From Pohlia nutans (lineage: Eukaryota > Streptophyta > Bryopsida > Bryales > Mniaceae): DNA of 64,000 nucleotides. The notes under the pieces were generated by a model. It did not search any database. It saw only the letters and a list, made by a program, of their open reading frames with translations, and was not told the DNA's origin. Below, in pieces: positions 11,461-23,110 of this stretch (positions are counted from its first letter, which is position 1; each line of letters opens with the position of its first letter). The DNA is taken from positions 1,674,001-1,738,000 of the forward strand of contig CM040094.1 of NCBI GenBank assembly GCA_022496805.1, in the 5' to 3' direction. The position numbers were made by a program, and so were the translations under genes.

Positions 11461-14400
11461 AGTAGAAACTAGGTGATTAGTCATGCACCTCCGAGGTCTA
11501 CCGCCCTTAACGTTACGGTAGGTGCATATGTAGATCCTTCATCGTCAACAAATCTTAAAGAAATCAATTTTATTCCTTGTGACATATGTTTTTTTTTTTT
11601 AAAAATCATTTTAGAGGGGTTCAGTTCCAACATTCCATGACAAGATTCACGGCTTGTAACTCACCAGACTTTGCCATTTGAATGTGGCTTCCTGACCAAG
11701 TTGTCAACTTTTTACATATGTTCATCTATTTTTGTTGAAGATTCTATTGATCATGACACTAGGAAAACCAATGTAGCTTAAAGTTTTAGGCCGAAATTTG
11801 GAAATGTACAAGGAATCATCACCCCACAAATTGGAATTTCAATATTCTACCACTTTCTCTCTTCAATTGTTTTTGTACCAAGCTCTAAAATCTGTCCTAA
11901 AAAGTTGACAATGCAAAAATGTAGTGTAGATGGTAATACCACATTGACTTTTGTACATCACTAGTGGGACCTGTGCCGTTGAGCACATTGAGTTTGGATT
12001 GTCTCCTCGACGGATTCCAACGCAGAACGGTCGAGTGAGACAAACCATGCTGTATTGTATAATAGATACACAAGAAATGGTTAGTTAGGTAGTTAGGTGT
12101 TAAATGTAACCTTAACTTGTAGGCCTTTGTTAAAAGGGAATATATGTGATTGCATGTGAATGATTATGAAGGAATTTCTGAGTTGCCATTTGTTCGAAGG
12201 AAGTATCTTCAATTCCAATTGATTGAAAGGAATTACAATAGGGTACAAAGGAAAAGATACTACCTCAAATACGAGGGATACGGCGATGGGAATATGATAT
12301 AAAAGGTTGAGAAAAGATGCAAAGGTGGGAATGCGATGAGGGGGTCAAAAAATAATATATGGTCATACTCCTTGATGCTCTCAAAGAAGATATCATAAAA
12401 TCCATGCTTTCGATTGCCCTTGTCACCAAAAATGTCGTTTAAGGTTTAATTCAACAATTAGATTAATTTTTGTTTGTTTGTAAATGTCTTTTAGATATAG
12501 GCTTACTACGGAGGCAATGAGGACATCCTTAGTATTGTTGGAAAGCCTTTGTGGAAGAGGTGTGCACATTAAATATATACATGATTCCAATTTATAAGCA
12601 GATGACATTTTAATTTCAAAAATATTATCATCAAAAGTTATGGAAATTAGAAATTAGTCAAAATTTAGAATTTCTAGAAATTCAACTTTAGGAGGCATGG
12701 AAGTGTTGATTTACATGATAGGAAAGTTCTTGAAAAAGGAATGTACACTCTTGTGGTTTCATGAGCTTTGAACTTATTAAATAGAAACTTTGGATTTCAA
12801 ATACTTTCCATAAAAATTCATGGGACATTATTAAATACAATAATGAAATAAAAAATAAAATTTAGCATAGGTTGGGTTGTTGAAGTTGTGGAAAGAACAC
12901 ATGCTTTACTAATAACAATGAATTCTAAAAAGATGTAAATAGTATTATTTTCAAAAGAACAAATTAAAATGCTTCGAATTTCTTCTTGTAACATAATTTA
13001 TTGAGGATATTTCTTTGAATAATTATATTCATTGACCTTTGATAATACAAAGAGTATTAATTTGTCATACAACTCTAATATATAAATTGAATGCATTGGC
13101 CTATTTAAAAACTACTTCAAATGCAAGGCCATTTAGATGTAATAATGATCCATGTTGCAACCTATGCTCTCTAAACAATGGCCAATGCAATCCTATGTTC
13201 TCAATTCCAAAAAAATATTCAAATATCGTGAGAACCAACATCATTTGCATGTTTGTTAAATTGTGAATATTTTAAAATTTTTAAATGTCAACTCCCTTCA
13301 ATTTTGTGTGCAACAATCTAAAATGATGTATACCAACATGCAAAGGCACAAAAAGTTATTTTGAAGCTCTAAGAGAAAATTGACAAAAGTTAAAGTAGTT
13401 CCAACTTATAGTGCACAAAACCAAGTTTTAAACATGGCTAACTTTGAAATTCATTTTTTTCAAATCACAATTGAGTTTTTCTTCAAACTTCCATAGTAAT
13501 GTGCTATATGTTGCACACTACAACTTTTGCATATTCACTTTTGAACTTTGCCCATTGATGCTCATGGTATGGTTGTTTGAATGAAAAAGTTTCAAATCAA
13601 TACTCAGTTTTGATTGTCACTGTATGTCAAATCTTGTGAAAGGAATTGTTCAGTTTTCAAATCTTGAAGAAATTTTGAATGTTTGTGAACATTGATCTGG
13701 GGGAAGCCACTTAGTGTAAATTTAGGGTATACATGAGCAAACAAAGGGTATTTAATGGGGGCTATGAAATAAATGGATTGTTATATTATTTAAAATATAT
13801 GTAGGATATATTCAAGATATATTTTGGAAACTTTCATAAAATATTTCTGGAATTGGTTTTAAAACACCCTATATTAAATCAATGTCATTAAAAGGTCTTC
13901 ATGATGAAATCAATGTCATTGTTAGGGAGTGAACTAAATGAGTGAATAAGGTACATCTTTTGTAATTGATGAGTGTGAGTCATAATAATAAATAAAATGC
14001 CATTGACCAGTATAGTGACCGGAATTGTTGATGGATTATAAATCTAGGATTCATGGTGAGTGAGCATTCTTGTTAGAAAATGAGTAAAGCAGTTTTAAAG
14101 TGAAGTAAGTATTCGATAATATACAAGATCTTCTGTTGGTATGACCGATTGTTAACTGGAACTACTTCAACAAGCATTTTGAGCATTAACTTATCTTTGA
14201 GTAAATTAACAAGAAAAATGCTATAAGCAAAATTACTTGGAATGGATTGATGAAATTCAATATACTAACATGTAGTTGAATGATAAAAGAGAGATGCTTC
14301 ACGCAATTATTGTGAGGATAAAAATAGGATAATGAATGTCCCTCACCTATACATATCCAATAGATTAATTTACATTTTATTCTCCCAAGAATTAAACTAC

Positions 14401-14672
14401 AGTAAATACCTACTTCAAAAGTGACCTTAATCACATAACGATAGACTATTTGGTCTTTTCCAAAATTGAGTACCTTGACTATAGAATCATTTGGGTAACT
14501 TATATTCCCAACTTTTTGGATCAATAGTCGTACTACCACATAACGAGGAAAATACTATTTCTAAGAAAAAAGCCATAATTTACATGCCAATTATTATCTT
14601 CAAAAAACTCACTTTATTCATGATAGTCTTTGGGCCTCAATTAATACTATTATGTCTTCAAAATTTGATAAA
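11461..14672. other. Long AT-rich intergenic stretch, no gene seen
   Basis: I find no supported coding region. A small hairpin at about 11487-11526 pairs GCACCT and CTACCG with CGGTAG and GGTGC. The remainder is AT-rich single-copy-looking sequence with short, unsupported open frames. Confidence 0.4.
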
Positions 14673-14922
14673 TTAACCCCTAAATTTCCTTGTGTTTTTG
14701 GGAGCTTGAAACCTCAAAACTGCGATTTTCTACCTCTATGTACTCCCGGGGATGTGAACCAAGTTTTTTTACTTCTTTTAGAATTCCAACCGTAAGATCT
14801 TGTACCTAAGCCTATTCATAGCTACTGTTTCAAAAATTGACCGTTGGATGTTTATCATTTGCAAGATCATAACATCCAAAGTTTGTGCAAAAGTTTTTCG
14901 GGGCATTGCTTGGGAGGCATTG

Positions 14923-16312
14923 CCGCGTCACTGAGGCGCAGAAAGTGAAGGCAGCTCCGTTGCCGGCTCCAACGATCTGAGCCCTCCCTTGGCCCTTGCA
15001 GATCCAGCGGTTTACGTCGTCCGAGCTGGCAAGTGGGAGTGGGGACAGCTTGAAAATTTCGAACACGAGGCTCCACACACGCCACTTTCTGACACGGGCA
15101 CGCATGTCGGGAACGCGTGTATGGGAACAGGGGTTCCACCCACGTTCAACTGTTCAAAGCATTGGCCAGGGCATTCATTTCTGTTCTGCAAGGCTCCCAC
15201 CGCAGGCTCACTCATGGCATACACCATTGTTCATCTTCCGAACTATTTTGTACCCCAATTTGAAGCACGCATTCAAGCATTCTATGTCAATATGAAGATC
15301 GCATTTGTATAGTGGATTCATCGTTTAATATATATATATATATATATATTTTTTTTAACTTGCAAGTTTTCCTCTTGAAGTTCAATTAATCCCAAATCCA
15401 CAAAAGAAATTTATAAAATTTTGTATAATTTCATTAAGTTTTTTTCAATTATATATATTTTTCTTTTTTCCAAAGTGTGTCATATAAATATTTCATTGTT
15501 AGTTCTTTAAATTTTAATTTTTAGGTTCAACCCGTCATTGAAAATTGAAGAAGAACTAATGTAGGAGGCTCTAAACCTGCCACTTTAAGGGCTGTGAATT
15601 TATGAGGACACAAGGAGAAGTGAGCATGATTTTTCACTGGAAGAAAAATTCAATCAAAGACTAACATACTTTGAATCAAATTATTTGAATGTTTCTAGAA
15701 TTAGTTATGAATTTCTGAGGTTGAAATGACAAGGGTTCTAAAGTGGTGCTCTTCACCATGGGTACATCCAAAATTTCAAAATTTTCTTCCTTGATAGAGT
15801 GCGGGTTTAGAACTGTGGCGGGTTTAGAGCCCTCTACCTTAGAAAGTTATTTCAGAAACACTTCTTAATAACCTACTTTATAACAATGGGAAAAATTGTT
15901 AATTTTATAAATTTGGGTTTTAAAATTACATATTTTACTTTGTTTTGGTGTACAATATATTGCGCAAAAATATATTTATCAAATGAATGAAAGGAAACCT
16001 ATAAAAATGACCCTAAAATGATTTTTAAAAAAAGCTTGTATTTTAAGGGTGCCCTGGCCAATGCCTTGAACAATGCCCTCAAGCCCTTGCAGCGGGTGGA
16101 ACCCCTGTTCCCATACACGTGTTCCCGACATGCGTGCCCGTGTCAGAAAGTGGCGTGTGTGGAGCCCCGTGTACGAAATTCTCAAGCTGTCCCCACTCCC
16201 ACTTGCCAGCTCGGACGACGTAAACCGCTGGATCTGCAAGGGCCAAGGGAGGGCTCAGATCGTTGGAGCCGGCAATGGAACTGCCTACACTTTCTGCGCC
16301 TCAGTGACGCGG
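14923..16312. mobile_element. MULE-like foldback element (1390 bp, about 220-bp TIRs, 9-bp TSD)
   Basis: The ends are CCGCGTCACTGAGGCGCAG and its inverse. The inverted arms run about 14923-15142 and 16093-16312 with few mismatches, and a weaker match continues to near 15176 and 16050. The host sequence GAGGCATTG is duplicated at 14914-14922 and 16313-16321. A 9-bp duplication with long TIRs is typical of Mutator-like elements. The arms are GC-rich and create overlapping open frames on both strands, which I regard as spurious. The loop has no transposase; it holds a (TA)n tract at about 15330-15350 and a further foldback. Confidence 0.87.
15561..15840. mobile_element. Small foldback element nested in the MULE-like loop
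   Basis: GTAGGAGGCTCTAAACCTGC at the left is matched, inverted, by GCGGGTTTAGAGCCCTCTAC at the right, with about 20 of 23 positions agreeing across the extended arms. The interior is AT-rich and non-coding. No target duplication could be fixed by eye. Confidence 0.5.
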
Positions 16313-17016
16313 GAGGCATTGTCTCCATAGTGCAAAGGGGGACTTGAAGATTGTTACTCCAAACATTTTGCTCATATTTTTTTCCATGTAGATAACTAAG
16401 TTGGGTACGCTCATGCAAAATTTTAGAGACTCATTACGCGTTTCAAACCTTCATCCAAATTAATTTCCGGAAGTAGGTATAAAAATGGCAATTTGGTGAA
16501 ACATGCATCACATTAATTGTATTTGATTTTTGGAAAAAATGAACGGTGATTAGGTACCTCTATGATTTTATAAATTTTAGGCGAAATTATTTTTAAAAAA
16601 TTTCAAAATCTCAAATTTTGACAAATTTCGAAAGAAATGGATGTGAAATTACAAAAAACCTTGGAGGTTGTTGTTCTTTATTTTGGAGGCTGCCCTTGTT
16701 AAGCCAATAATATAATCAACATGGGTCACTTCAAATTCTGAGCCTAAATGTGGTGAAGAGCATGTCTCCAAAAAAAAAATTGAAAAAATGATTATAATAA
16801 AAAGTTTTTTTCTGCCCCAGTTGGGCTTGAAACCAAAAATTTCAATAAAGAAATTATAAATCCGAATTAGACTTTGTAATTTTTACCCCACACACCTTGT
16901 ATGTATGACCACGACCACACCAAATTATAGTCTAAAATTCTTAATTTAGACCTTCCATCTAAGCTGCCCGAAACAGCAAAAAGCCATTTTGGCTTTTAAG
17001 GGCCTTTAGGGGTTAA

Positions 17017-17799
17017 AAAATATGGATAGAAATGAAAGACATATTCGAAAGAAAGTACATTTGCAGAAGTTGGCTATGATACAATCACGAGTTGGCTCCC
17101 CGTGATTGAGGATGAAAGTGATTCCCATGATTGTCAATTAACAATAATTATAAAAAAAACAAACCTCTGCAAAATTACTTTTCCAATAAAATATATTTTT
17201 AATAATGGGAAAAAGAATCTTGAAGAACATGCAAAAAGTTGAATATGGACTATGTCACCTAGTTGAGTACTAGTCCATATTCTTCTAGAGAGAATTGAAA
17301 TCCAAACCAAACTATATTGTTGGACCAACCACTATTGAACCACCTATTGCAAATCCTAAATAAATGACAAAGTAAGAAAGAATTAGTTATGACCTTAGAA
17401 AGAATGGTGTAGAAGGCCTTGAAGAACAATAAAGTAAAAAAAACTTACATTTCTATGTGAATAAGAAAGCACACATTTTCAAAATAACGTATCACATTTA
17501 GGTTCATATACACTAAATGAACTATATATTATCCAATGAGAATTGATATCTTTTATCACAATTTGTTCAAAGGTGAAAAGAAGTAGTATCCATACACCAC
17601 AAAGGAGTTTGTCACTTGTCATTCCCACTTTCATTGAGAGTGCCATGTTTCACAGGTGACATGCCATGTTTATTATAAAGTTGCCACATGTCATTGGAAC
17701 ACTACATCCACATCGTTATTACACAGACACAATATCAATTTATATTCAAATAGTGCCAATGTTGAGAAATAGTGTCCGTGTTGAAAAATTGTAGCTCTA
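17017..17799. other. Intergenic with a dispersed repeat, family R
   Basis: About 17560-17790 is a dispersed repeat containing TTTCATTGAGAGTGCCATG, AAAGTTGCCACATGTCATTG and TTGAGAAATAGTGTCCGTG. It recurs inverted at about 22740-22930 and directly at 60020-60340. No gene is seen. Confidence 0.5.
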
Positions 17800-18340
17800 A
17801 AACAAGCAAACCATCGGCTCATTTGCTACACCATCGTACAATTTAGATCACGGGTAGTATCACTACAAGGGAATATATGCTTACAAACACCAAGTGGCCG
17901 CATGTATGCCTGCTGGGTGTAAACTTGCAACTTGTCAGCAAGCCTGTTTTCAAACATATCCACCAGGTATCACATTACTACAACAATTCATCCATAAAGA
18001 CAAAGCTCACATTGTACATTACACGACAAGACCAAACACCTACGCTCAGAATGGTAACGAGAATGGCTCAGAACTGGAGGAATGACAAACCCTAAGCTAG
18101 CCAACTCATCCTCGTTAGCGAGCCTTCTCACCCTAGATTGCTCATGCTGCATTACAGTTGTCCCTCTCTATTATGACATGTTTGGGAATCCGTAACTTCA
18201 AATAGCAGGCATGGATTAGCAGGATTAGTCACACAAATGACTTGTCACATGTGTATTGCTTGAAACAATACTCTCGTCATATTATGGAGAGTCATATTAT
18301 GGAGCCTGGACTGTATTCACCAGTCATGCCAGTAGCCATG
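17800..18340 (+). repeat. Segmental duplication, copy 1 (partner 21130-21650)
   Basis: Both copies run from CTACACCATCGTACAATTTA through TATCACTACAAGGGAATATA and CAAACCCTAAGCTAGCCAAC to TGGAGCCTGGACTGTA, in the same orientation, about 3.3 kb apart. The partner copy lies between two exon remnants of the proteasome alpha-6 pseudogene, so the duplicated segment is probably former intron sequence. Confidence 0.75.
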
Positions 18341-18949
18341 ACACCAATATACTTGGTGACAGCAAACAGATGCGTGGCACTCGTCTAATTGAGCAATTTA
18401 TCCTGCCAAGGAAGGCATACAAAAACCGAACCATCAAACCCTAATTATTCCATTCCTGCTGAGTTTGAACACGCCATTCTTTAACCTACAAGCACAAATA
18501 CGAAGATTGATAAACGTTCAAAGTGATCAGAAAATCATTGACACTAAACCCTCATCGAGATACACACCGAGACTTTCTTCTCTGTGACGAATCTAACGGG
18601 CTGCCTGCAAGAAGAGCAGTTTAACCTCTAAACGCTCAATTGACCAGGTCGCTGCACGAATCTAACGGGCTGCCTGGAATATAAAGGTGTTTTTTTTAAA
18701 AGAAAAAATATTTTAAAATACCACATCAAGCCTAATTTTCAACCCAATTTGGATTATGTCAATCCAAGTTAAACACCACCCAAGAGAATTTTTCAAAGTG
18801 AATCACTGCAACATTGTCTTAGTATTACAAAATTTACTAATTGAGGAAAGTAATGATAATCTTCAATTGTACATACAAACAAACTCATACATTCTCGATC
18901 TAGAATGTTCCCAATGAATACATAAAGACCATAGAAGGCACCTGTCCGC
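18341..18949. other. Intergenic, no gene seen
   Basis: The phrase ATCTAACGGGCTGCCTG occurs twice (about 18591 and 18659) around TTTAACCTCTAAACGCTC at 18622, which looks like one end of another TTAA-type element. No matching end was found. Nothing else recognised. Confidence 0.35.
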
Positions 18950-19498
18950 TTAACCCTTTGACGCACCAACGTCCATATTCTAGACACTGGATGATTTCTG
19001 ACGCGTCCCTTCACCACATATGGTGATGTTTTTCATCCATCCAAAATTCTCTTGATTCTTGTGCTAGTTAACTACCACTTGAACGGTACAGATCTTCAAA
19101 ATAAAATAATGTGAATTTTTGAAAAATAACAAAAGTGGTTTATGTCAAGTTTCATTCTTAGTTCAAAAAATGGGACCTTAAACATGATTTTCCATAATAA
19201 GTAGAATCAAATAATGAAAATCATACCATCTTGTAGTGCATGTTATTCCAATTCCATTGCCATATTTTTTTGATTTTTTTGTGTTGATTTTGGATTTTAG
19301 ATTGAATTTCACGAGAAAACCTTGCAAAATTAATCAAAAAATATTGATAATAAATATGATGAATCCAACCGTACAAATGTTATCTTCACATTGACATTTA
19401 CAACTTTGTTTTGTACATCAAGTGCATTTTTGTTTTTCATCAAACATTTTATAACAAATCTTTGAAAACAATGTTGAATCGGGACTTTAAAGGGTTAA
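18950..19498 (+). mobile_element. TTAA-flanked element, family A (549 bp)
   Basis: TTAA at 18950-18953 and 19495-19498 bounds an element starting TTAACCCTTTGACGCACC and ending GACTTTAAAGGGTTAA. It is the inverse-orientation relative of 3384-3932 and has the same length. Confidence 0.8.
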
Positions 19499-19554
19499 GG
19501 GCAGACTCTTCTAAAAATAACATAATTAAAACTGAAAACAAACAACGCTCTTTT

Positions 19555-19862
19555 AACTAACACATATCACCAATAAAATTCCAAATAGAAACCAAATGTC
19601 CTAACTAAAACACAAAAATAAAACTTCTAGAAACCCCACAGCAATAGGACAAGGGTTTAGTAGTTGCTAGAAGTTTAAACTGAAGTTTAGAACTTTTCGG
19701 CTTTGAACTTTTCGACTCAAACTAACACATACCACCAATAAAATTCCAAATAGTCCCTAACTAATAAAAGTTCTAGAAACCCCACAGCAATAGGACAAGC
19801 GTTTAGTGGTTGCTAGAAGTTCGAACTGCAGTTAACAACTCACAGTTTGAACTTTTCGGCTC
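19555..19862 (+). repeat. Tandem duplication in the promoter of the 20144 gene
   Basis: Two roughly 140-170 bp units share ACCAATAAAATTCCAAATAG, TTCTAGAAACCCCACAGCAA, TAGGACAAG-GTTTAGT and GAACTTTTCGGCT, starting at about 19560 and 19725. They lie directly upstream of the CCAAT/TATA region, so the duplication may double regulatory sites. Confidence 0.7.
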
Positions 19863-19894
19863 ACGGTTTTAGGGTCCAAGTTACTTTATTCCCA

Positions 19895-19914
19895 AGACCA
19901 ATAGTTCTATAAAT
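19895..19914 (+). promoter_or_regulatory. CCAAT box and TATA box of the 20144 gene
   Basis: GACCAATAG lies at about 19896-19904 and TATAAAT at 19908-19914, about 230 bp before the ATG at 20144. The interval then becomes strongly pyrimidine-rich, as in many plant 5' leaders. Confidence 0.55.
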
Positions 19915-19984
19915 TCCGCCTCGATTGACTTCCCCATTCATTATTACTTCTTCCTTGCTCTCATTTCCTCTATCCTTTCATCTC

Positions 19985-20105
19985 TACTTCTTCCTTTCGC
20001 ATACTTTCCTTACTTTCTTCCTTTCGCATACTTTCCTTACTTTCTTCCTTTCACATACTTTCCTTACTTTCTTCCTTTCGCATACTTTTCGCATACTTTC
20101 CTTAC
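19985..20105 (+). repeat. Pyrimidine-rich tandem repeat in the 5' leader
   Basis: TTACTTTCTTCCTTTCGCAT with a following ACTTTCC is repeated about four times (27-bp period, last unit degenerate). It occupies the expected 5' UTR of the 20144 gene. Confidence 0.7.
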
Positions 20106-20143
20106 TCTAAGACTCAGAAGCTCTACATTATCTCCTAACTCCT

Positions 20144-20605
20144 ATGGCTCCATTGTCACCTGACGCATGGCACCTGTGCCATAATGGCACTAGATATCCT
20201 GACCCTCCTCGCCTCAGGAAGAGCATTTTATTGGATGACGAGGGTCGATCATTACCCCAAAATGGGAACCTGAAGAAAACGACAGATTTGAAAAGGCCTA
20301 AACATAAACTATTTCAAGCTCGATTGCAAGCCCAAAAGTCTAAGAAGACTAAGTTATTGAAGCCCAAGACTAAGCCTACATTATGTAAGCCTGACAAGCC
20401 CAAGACTGCCAAGCAAGCCTCCATTGAAGAGGCCAAGAAGAAATTCTTCATTGTACCCAAGGCAAGGTGCTTGAAGCCTGCACTGCATGCCAAGCCATTG
20501 GAGGACTGGGAGGAGCCTCCAACGGTTGAAATGGTTCCAGTGGTTGAAATTTTGGACCTGCCCACAAAACCAGTTTGGAAACCTGTTTGGAACATCTGGG
20601 ATTAG
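20144..20605 (+). CDS. Unknown basic Lys/Pro-rich protein, single exon (153 aa)
   Basis: I do not recognise this protein. The frame is intact from ATG 20144 to TAG 20603-20605 and has unusual composition. Residues 1-40 include WHLCHNGTRYPDPPRLRKS. Residues 45-105 are very basic with repeated K-P-K-T and K-P-D-K-P patterns. The C-terminus is acidic then Trp-rich (LEDWEEPPTVE, then KPVWKPVWNIWD). There is no signal peptide or membrane segment. Upstream lie CCAAT and TATA elements and a pyrimidine-rich leader; downstream an AATAAA occurs near 20711. It has higher GC than its surroundings and no visible breaks. The basic middle suggests nucleic-acid or microtubule binding, which is only composition-based inference. 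It could be a lineage-specific gene or a retained fragment. Confidence 0.55.
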   Translation: MAPLSPDAWHLCHNGTRYPDPPRLRKSILLDDEGRSLPQNGNLKKTTDLKRPKHKLFQARLQAQKSKKTKLLKPKTKPTLCKPDKPKTAKQASIEEAKKKFFIVPKARCLKPALHAKPLEDWEEPPTVEMVPVVEILDLPTKPVWKPVWNIWD

Positions 20606-20922
20606 GCTACGGTTCTATAGCCCTAGCATAGAACTAGGCCAATAGAACCAGTAGCAAGACTCTTGTATGTACATAAAAAAATGTACAAGAATTTGTAAAA
20701 TAACTCTGGAAATAAAAATGGACAAATCTTCCATACAAACAAACCTTCTCCATTTCCCATGGGCTCGCACATTACACTAACCCCAGCATTCATTTTTTGT
20801 TCGTTTACAAATTATGGAACACATACAATCAGCCAGACCATGACAGATGAACCAGTTCAATGACAGTTGAAAATACATATTGTCTAAATTACCACAAAAA
20901 GTACTATAAATTTTGCACATAC

Positions 20923-21870
20923 CTTACAGCCAAGATAATGACCAGCCGGGTCATATTTGGATAATTGGGGACCTTGCTCGTCATCAATGCCAATCAGCAT
21001 AGCATCTGCAAAGCGCCAGAGAACACAACGATCAAGTATCTTCCAACACAGAATATAAGGATACTATGATGTCTAGTGAAACTCTGCCCAATCGAACACT
21101 CACATGATCCTACACGGCCAAATTCCTCTAAAAAAAGCAAACCTTCGGCCATACTCATTCATCTGCTACACCATCGTACAATTTAGGTCACGGGTAGTAT
21201 CACTACAAGGGAATATATGCTCACAAACACCAAGTGCCGCATCTATGCCTGCGTGTAACTTGAGACTTGTCAGCAAGCCTGTTTTCAAACATGTCCACCA
21301 GGTATCACATTACTACAACAATACATTCATACAGAAAAAGCTCACATTGTACACTACAGGACAAGACCAAACACCTACGCTCAGAATGGGAATGAGAATG
21401 GCTCAGAGCTGGAGGAATGACAAACCCTAAGCTAGCCAACTCATCGTCGTAAGCGAGCCTTCTCACCCTAGATTGCTCATGCTGCATTACAGTCGTCCCT
21501 CTCTATTATGACATGTTTGGGAAGTCCTAATTTCAAATAGCAGGCATGGATTAGCACGAATACTCACACAAATGACTTGTCACATGTGTAATGCTTGAAA
21601 CAATACTCTCGTCATCTTATGGAGAGTCATATTATGGAGCCTGGACTGTACTCACACAGGCAACTTGCGCTCCATGGGCAACGCAAAGAATTCCTTTCCA
21701 TTCGATTCCACCTGCTGCACCTACACGTACACAGTCACCACAAAAGTATTGATTAATATCTGTCATCAAGATGAGCATATTCTCAATCTTTTTCGTTGAC
21801 TGTAATCGATCAAGGCGATCGAACGGAACGAACGTAACTCCAGATGCCATCACAGCCTGGAATGCATACT
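20923..21870 (-). pseudogene. Proteasome subunit alpha type-6 (PAA/PSMA6) exon remnants
   Basis: The minus strand at 21005-20923 is a perfect exon-like block between TTTGCAG and GTATGTG. It translates to DAMLIGIDDEQGPQL followed by SKYDPAGHYLGCK, which matches the central strand region of the 20S core subunit alpha-6 (family pattern: G-I-D-D-E-x-GPQL-x-K-x-DPAG). A second block starting at 21870 after TTTTTGTAG reads EYAFQAVMASGVT, the family's first-helix segment that normally follows QV at an intron, but then loses similarity. The exons for the segment between these two, the N-terminal exon and everything after LGCK are missing or unrecognisable. I therefore call it a decayed gene fragment. 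The intervening 21130-21650 sequence is duplicated at 17.8 kb. Confidence 0.7.
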
Positions 21871-22229
21871 CTACAAAAATGAAAAACGGAGCCAATCACT
21901 CAACATTTAGCGCTCGAGACATAATAAATCCAACAGCAGAAAATTCTCGATGCTTAGATCGATGGATACATGATTCGAAGTGCCGAGAAAAAACATGAGA
22001 ATGCGTACTCTTCAAAAACGAAAGAAAATCGAAAATGAAGCCAATCACTCAACATCAAGAGCTCGAAAGTTGAAGAATTTTAAAGCAGAAAACTCTCAAT
22101 GCTTCGATCAATAAATACGTGAATCGAAGTACCAAAATAAACTTGAAGACATGTTCACCGTTCTAGATGCGTTCACAGCCTTGATGTAGTGTTCCAGACG
22201 GATAGATAGATAGAAACACCAACCCTAAA

Positions 22230-22350
22230 ATAAGGGCCGGCGTGAATAAAGTGTCCGTTCGTAATGTCAATGACCCGATGCCCACCAGACAAAAGGGACA
22301 TTAGAACAATACTACTCTCCCCTTTCGAGGATGGGTGTTCCGGACACTAT
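22230..22350 (+). repeat. GC-richer dispersed repeat, copy 1 (partner 28200-28318)
   Basis: GGGCCGGCGTGAATAAAGTG, TCCGTTCGTAATGT, ATGACCCG-TGCCCACC and CAATACTACT-TCCCCTTTCG are shared with 28200-28318 in the same order. It is preceded in both places by a GATAGATAGA-A tract. Its class is unknown. Confidence 0.65.
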
Positions 22351-22366
22351 TTCTCAACACTGGTAC

Positions 22367-22711
22367 TACTGTACGTGGAAGGCAGGGTCGGCATAAAATA
22401 ATTCCCCAAAAAAATGTCGAATAAATAAATAAATTTATTAAGTATTTTGTCGATAAAAAAAAAAAGAAAGTCAACAAAAAGCCGAAAAAAAATAAATAAC
22501 ATAACATAACATAACACTCAATAGAATTGGATGAAAACATAACACTAAACGCAAAAATTATAATAAAATGTTTAGTAACCAGATTTTTTTTAATGTCAGC
22601 TATTAATAGCCTATTTATTAATAATTATTTTTGAAAATGCCGACCTACACTATTTCAACTTTTATTAATTATTCGACATGAAAGTGCAGACCTTGCCTTC
22701 CACGTGCAGTA
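22367..22711. mobile_element. MITE, family T (345 bp) with about 27-bp TIRs
   Basis: The left end ACTGTACGTGGAAGGCAG and the right end inverted (ACTGCACGTGGAAGGCAA) match over about 27 bp. The interior is AT-rich. Relatives are at 44468-44935 and 46095-46440, sharing CGACAAAATT, GTTTTCATCC-type and TTATTAATTATTCGACATGA segments. Confidence 0.7.
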
Positions 22712-22739
22712 TTTGAATTTATGGTGATATTGTGTGTGT

Positions 22740-22930
22740 AAAAATGATACGGATGTAGTGTTCCAATAACATGTGGCAACTTTATAATAAACATGACATG
22801 CCACTTTGTGAAACATAGCACTCTCAATGAAATTGGGAATGACAAATTACAAACTCCTATGTGTTGTAAGGTTGCTATTTCTTTTCACCGTTGAACGAAT
22901 TGTGGTAAAAGAGGATAGGACGAAGGAAGA
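22740..22930 (-). repeat. Dispersed repeat, family R, inverted copy
   Basis: This is the inverse of about 17560-17770, sharing TGTAGTGTTCCAATAACATG, TTTATAATAAACATGACATG and TTTCACCGTTGAACGAATTG. Non-coding. Confidence 0.6.
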
Positions 22931-22966
22931 TGATGTGAATAGAAATGAGGGAAGGAAAGAGCAGAC

Positions 22967-23110
22967 ATAAGGTAACTATATCTAAAAGGGAACATTTACC
23001 TTAAAGCGTGCGTATCTATTACAGTGTGACATTTGAGCTCTAAAATGTTTCACTGCAATAGATACGCACCCTTTAAGGTAAATGCTCCCTTTTAGGTATA
23101 GTTACCTTAT
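22967..23110. mobile_element. Foldback MITE, family H, copy 3 (144 bp, near-perfect palindrome)
   Basis: The arms ATAAGGTAACTATATCTAAA and its inverse TTTAGGTATAGTTACCTTAT bound the element. The palindrome continues inward through GGTAAATG and GCGTATCTATT to a loop around GAGCTC. It is the most complete copy in the window. Confidence 0.85.

Larger units (their letters stand above)
14673..17016 (+). mobile_element. TTAA-flanked element, family K, interrupted by a 1390-bp insertion
   Basis: TTAA at 14673-14676 and 17013-17016 bounds an element starting TTAACCCCTAAATTTCC and ending CCTTTAGGGGTTAA. The other copy, 58095-59039, is 945 bp and uninterrupted. This copy is 2344 bp; subtracting the 1390-bp insert and one 9-bp duplication leaves exactly 945 bp. 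The flanking halves agree closely with the intact copy. Confidence 0.88.

Noticed and set aside
14830..16418. Several 60-110 aa frames on both strands
   Set aside because: They are mirror images of one another inside the inverted arms of the MULE-like element and resemble no protein.
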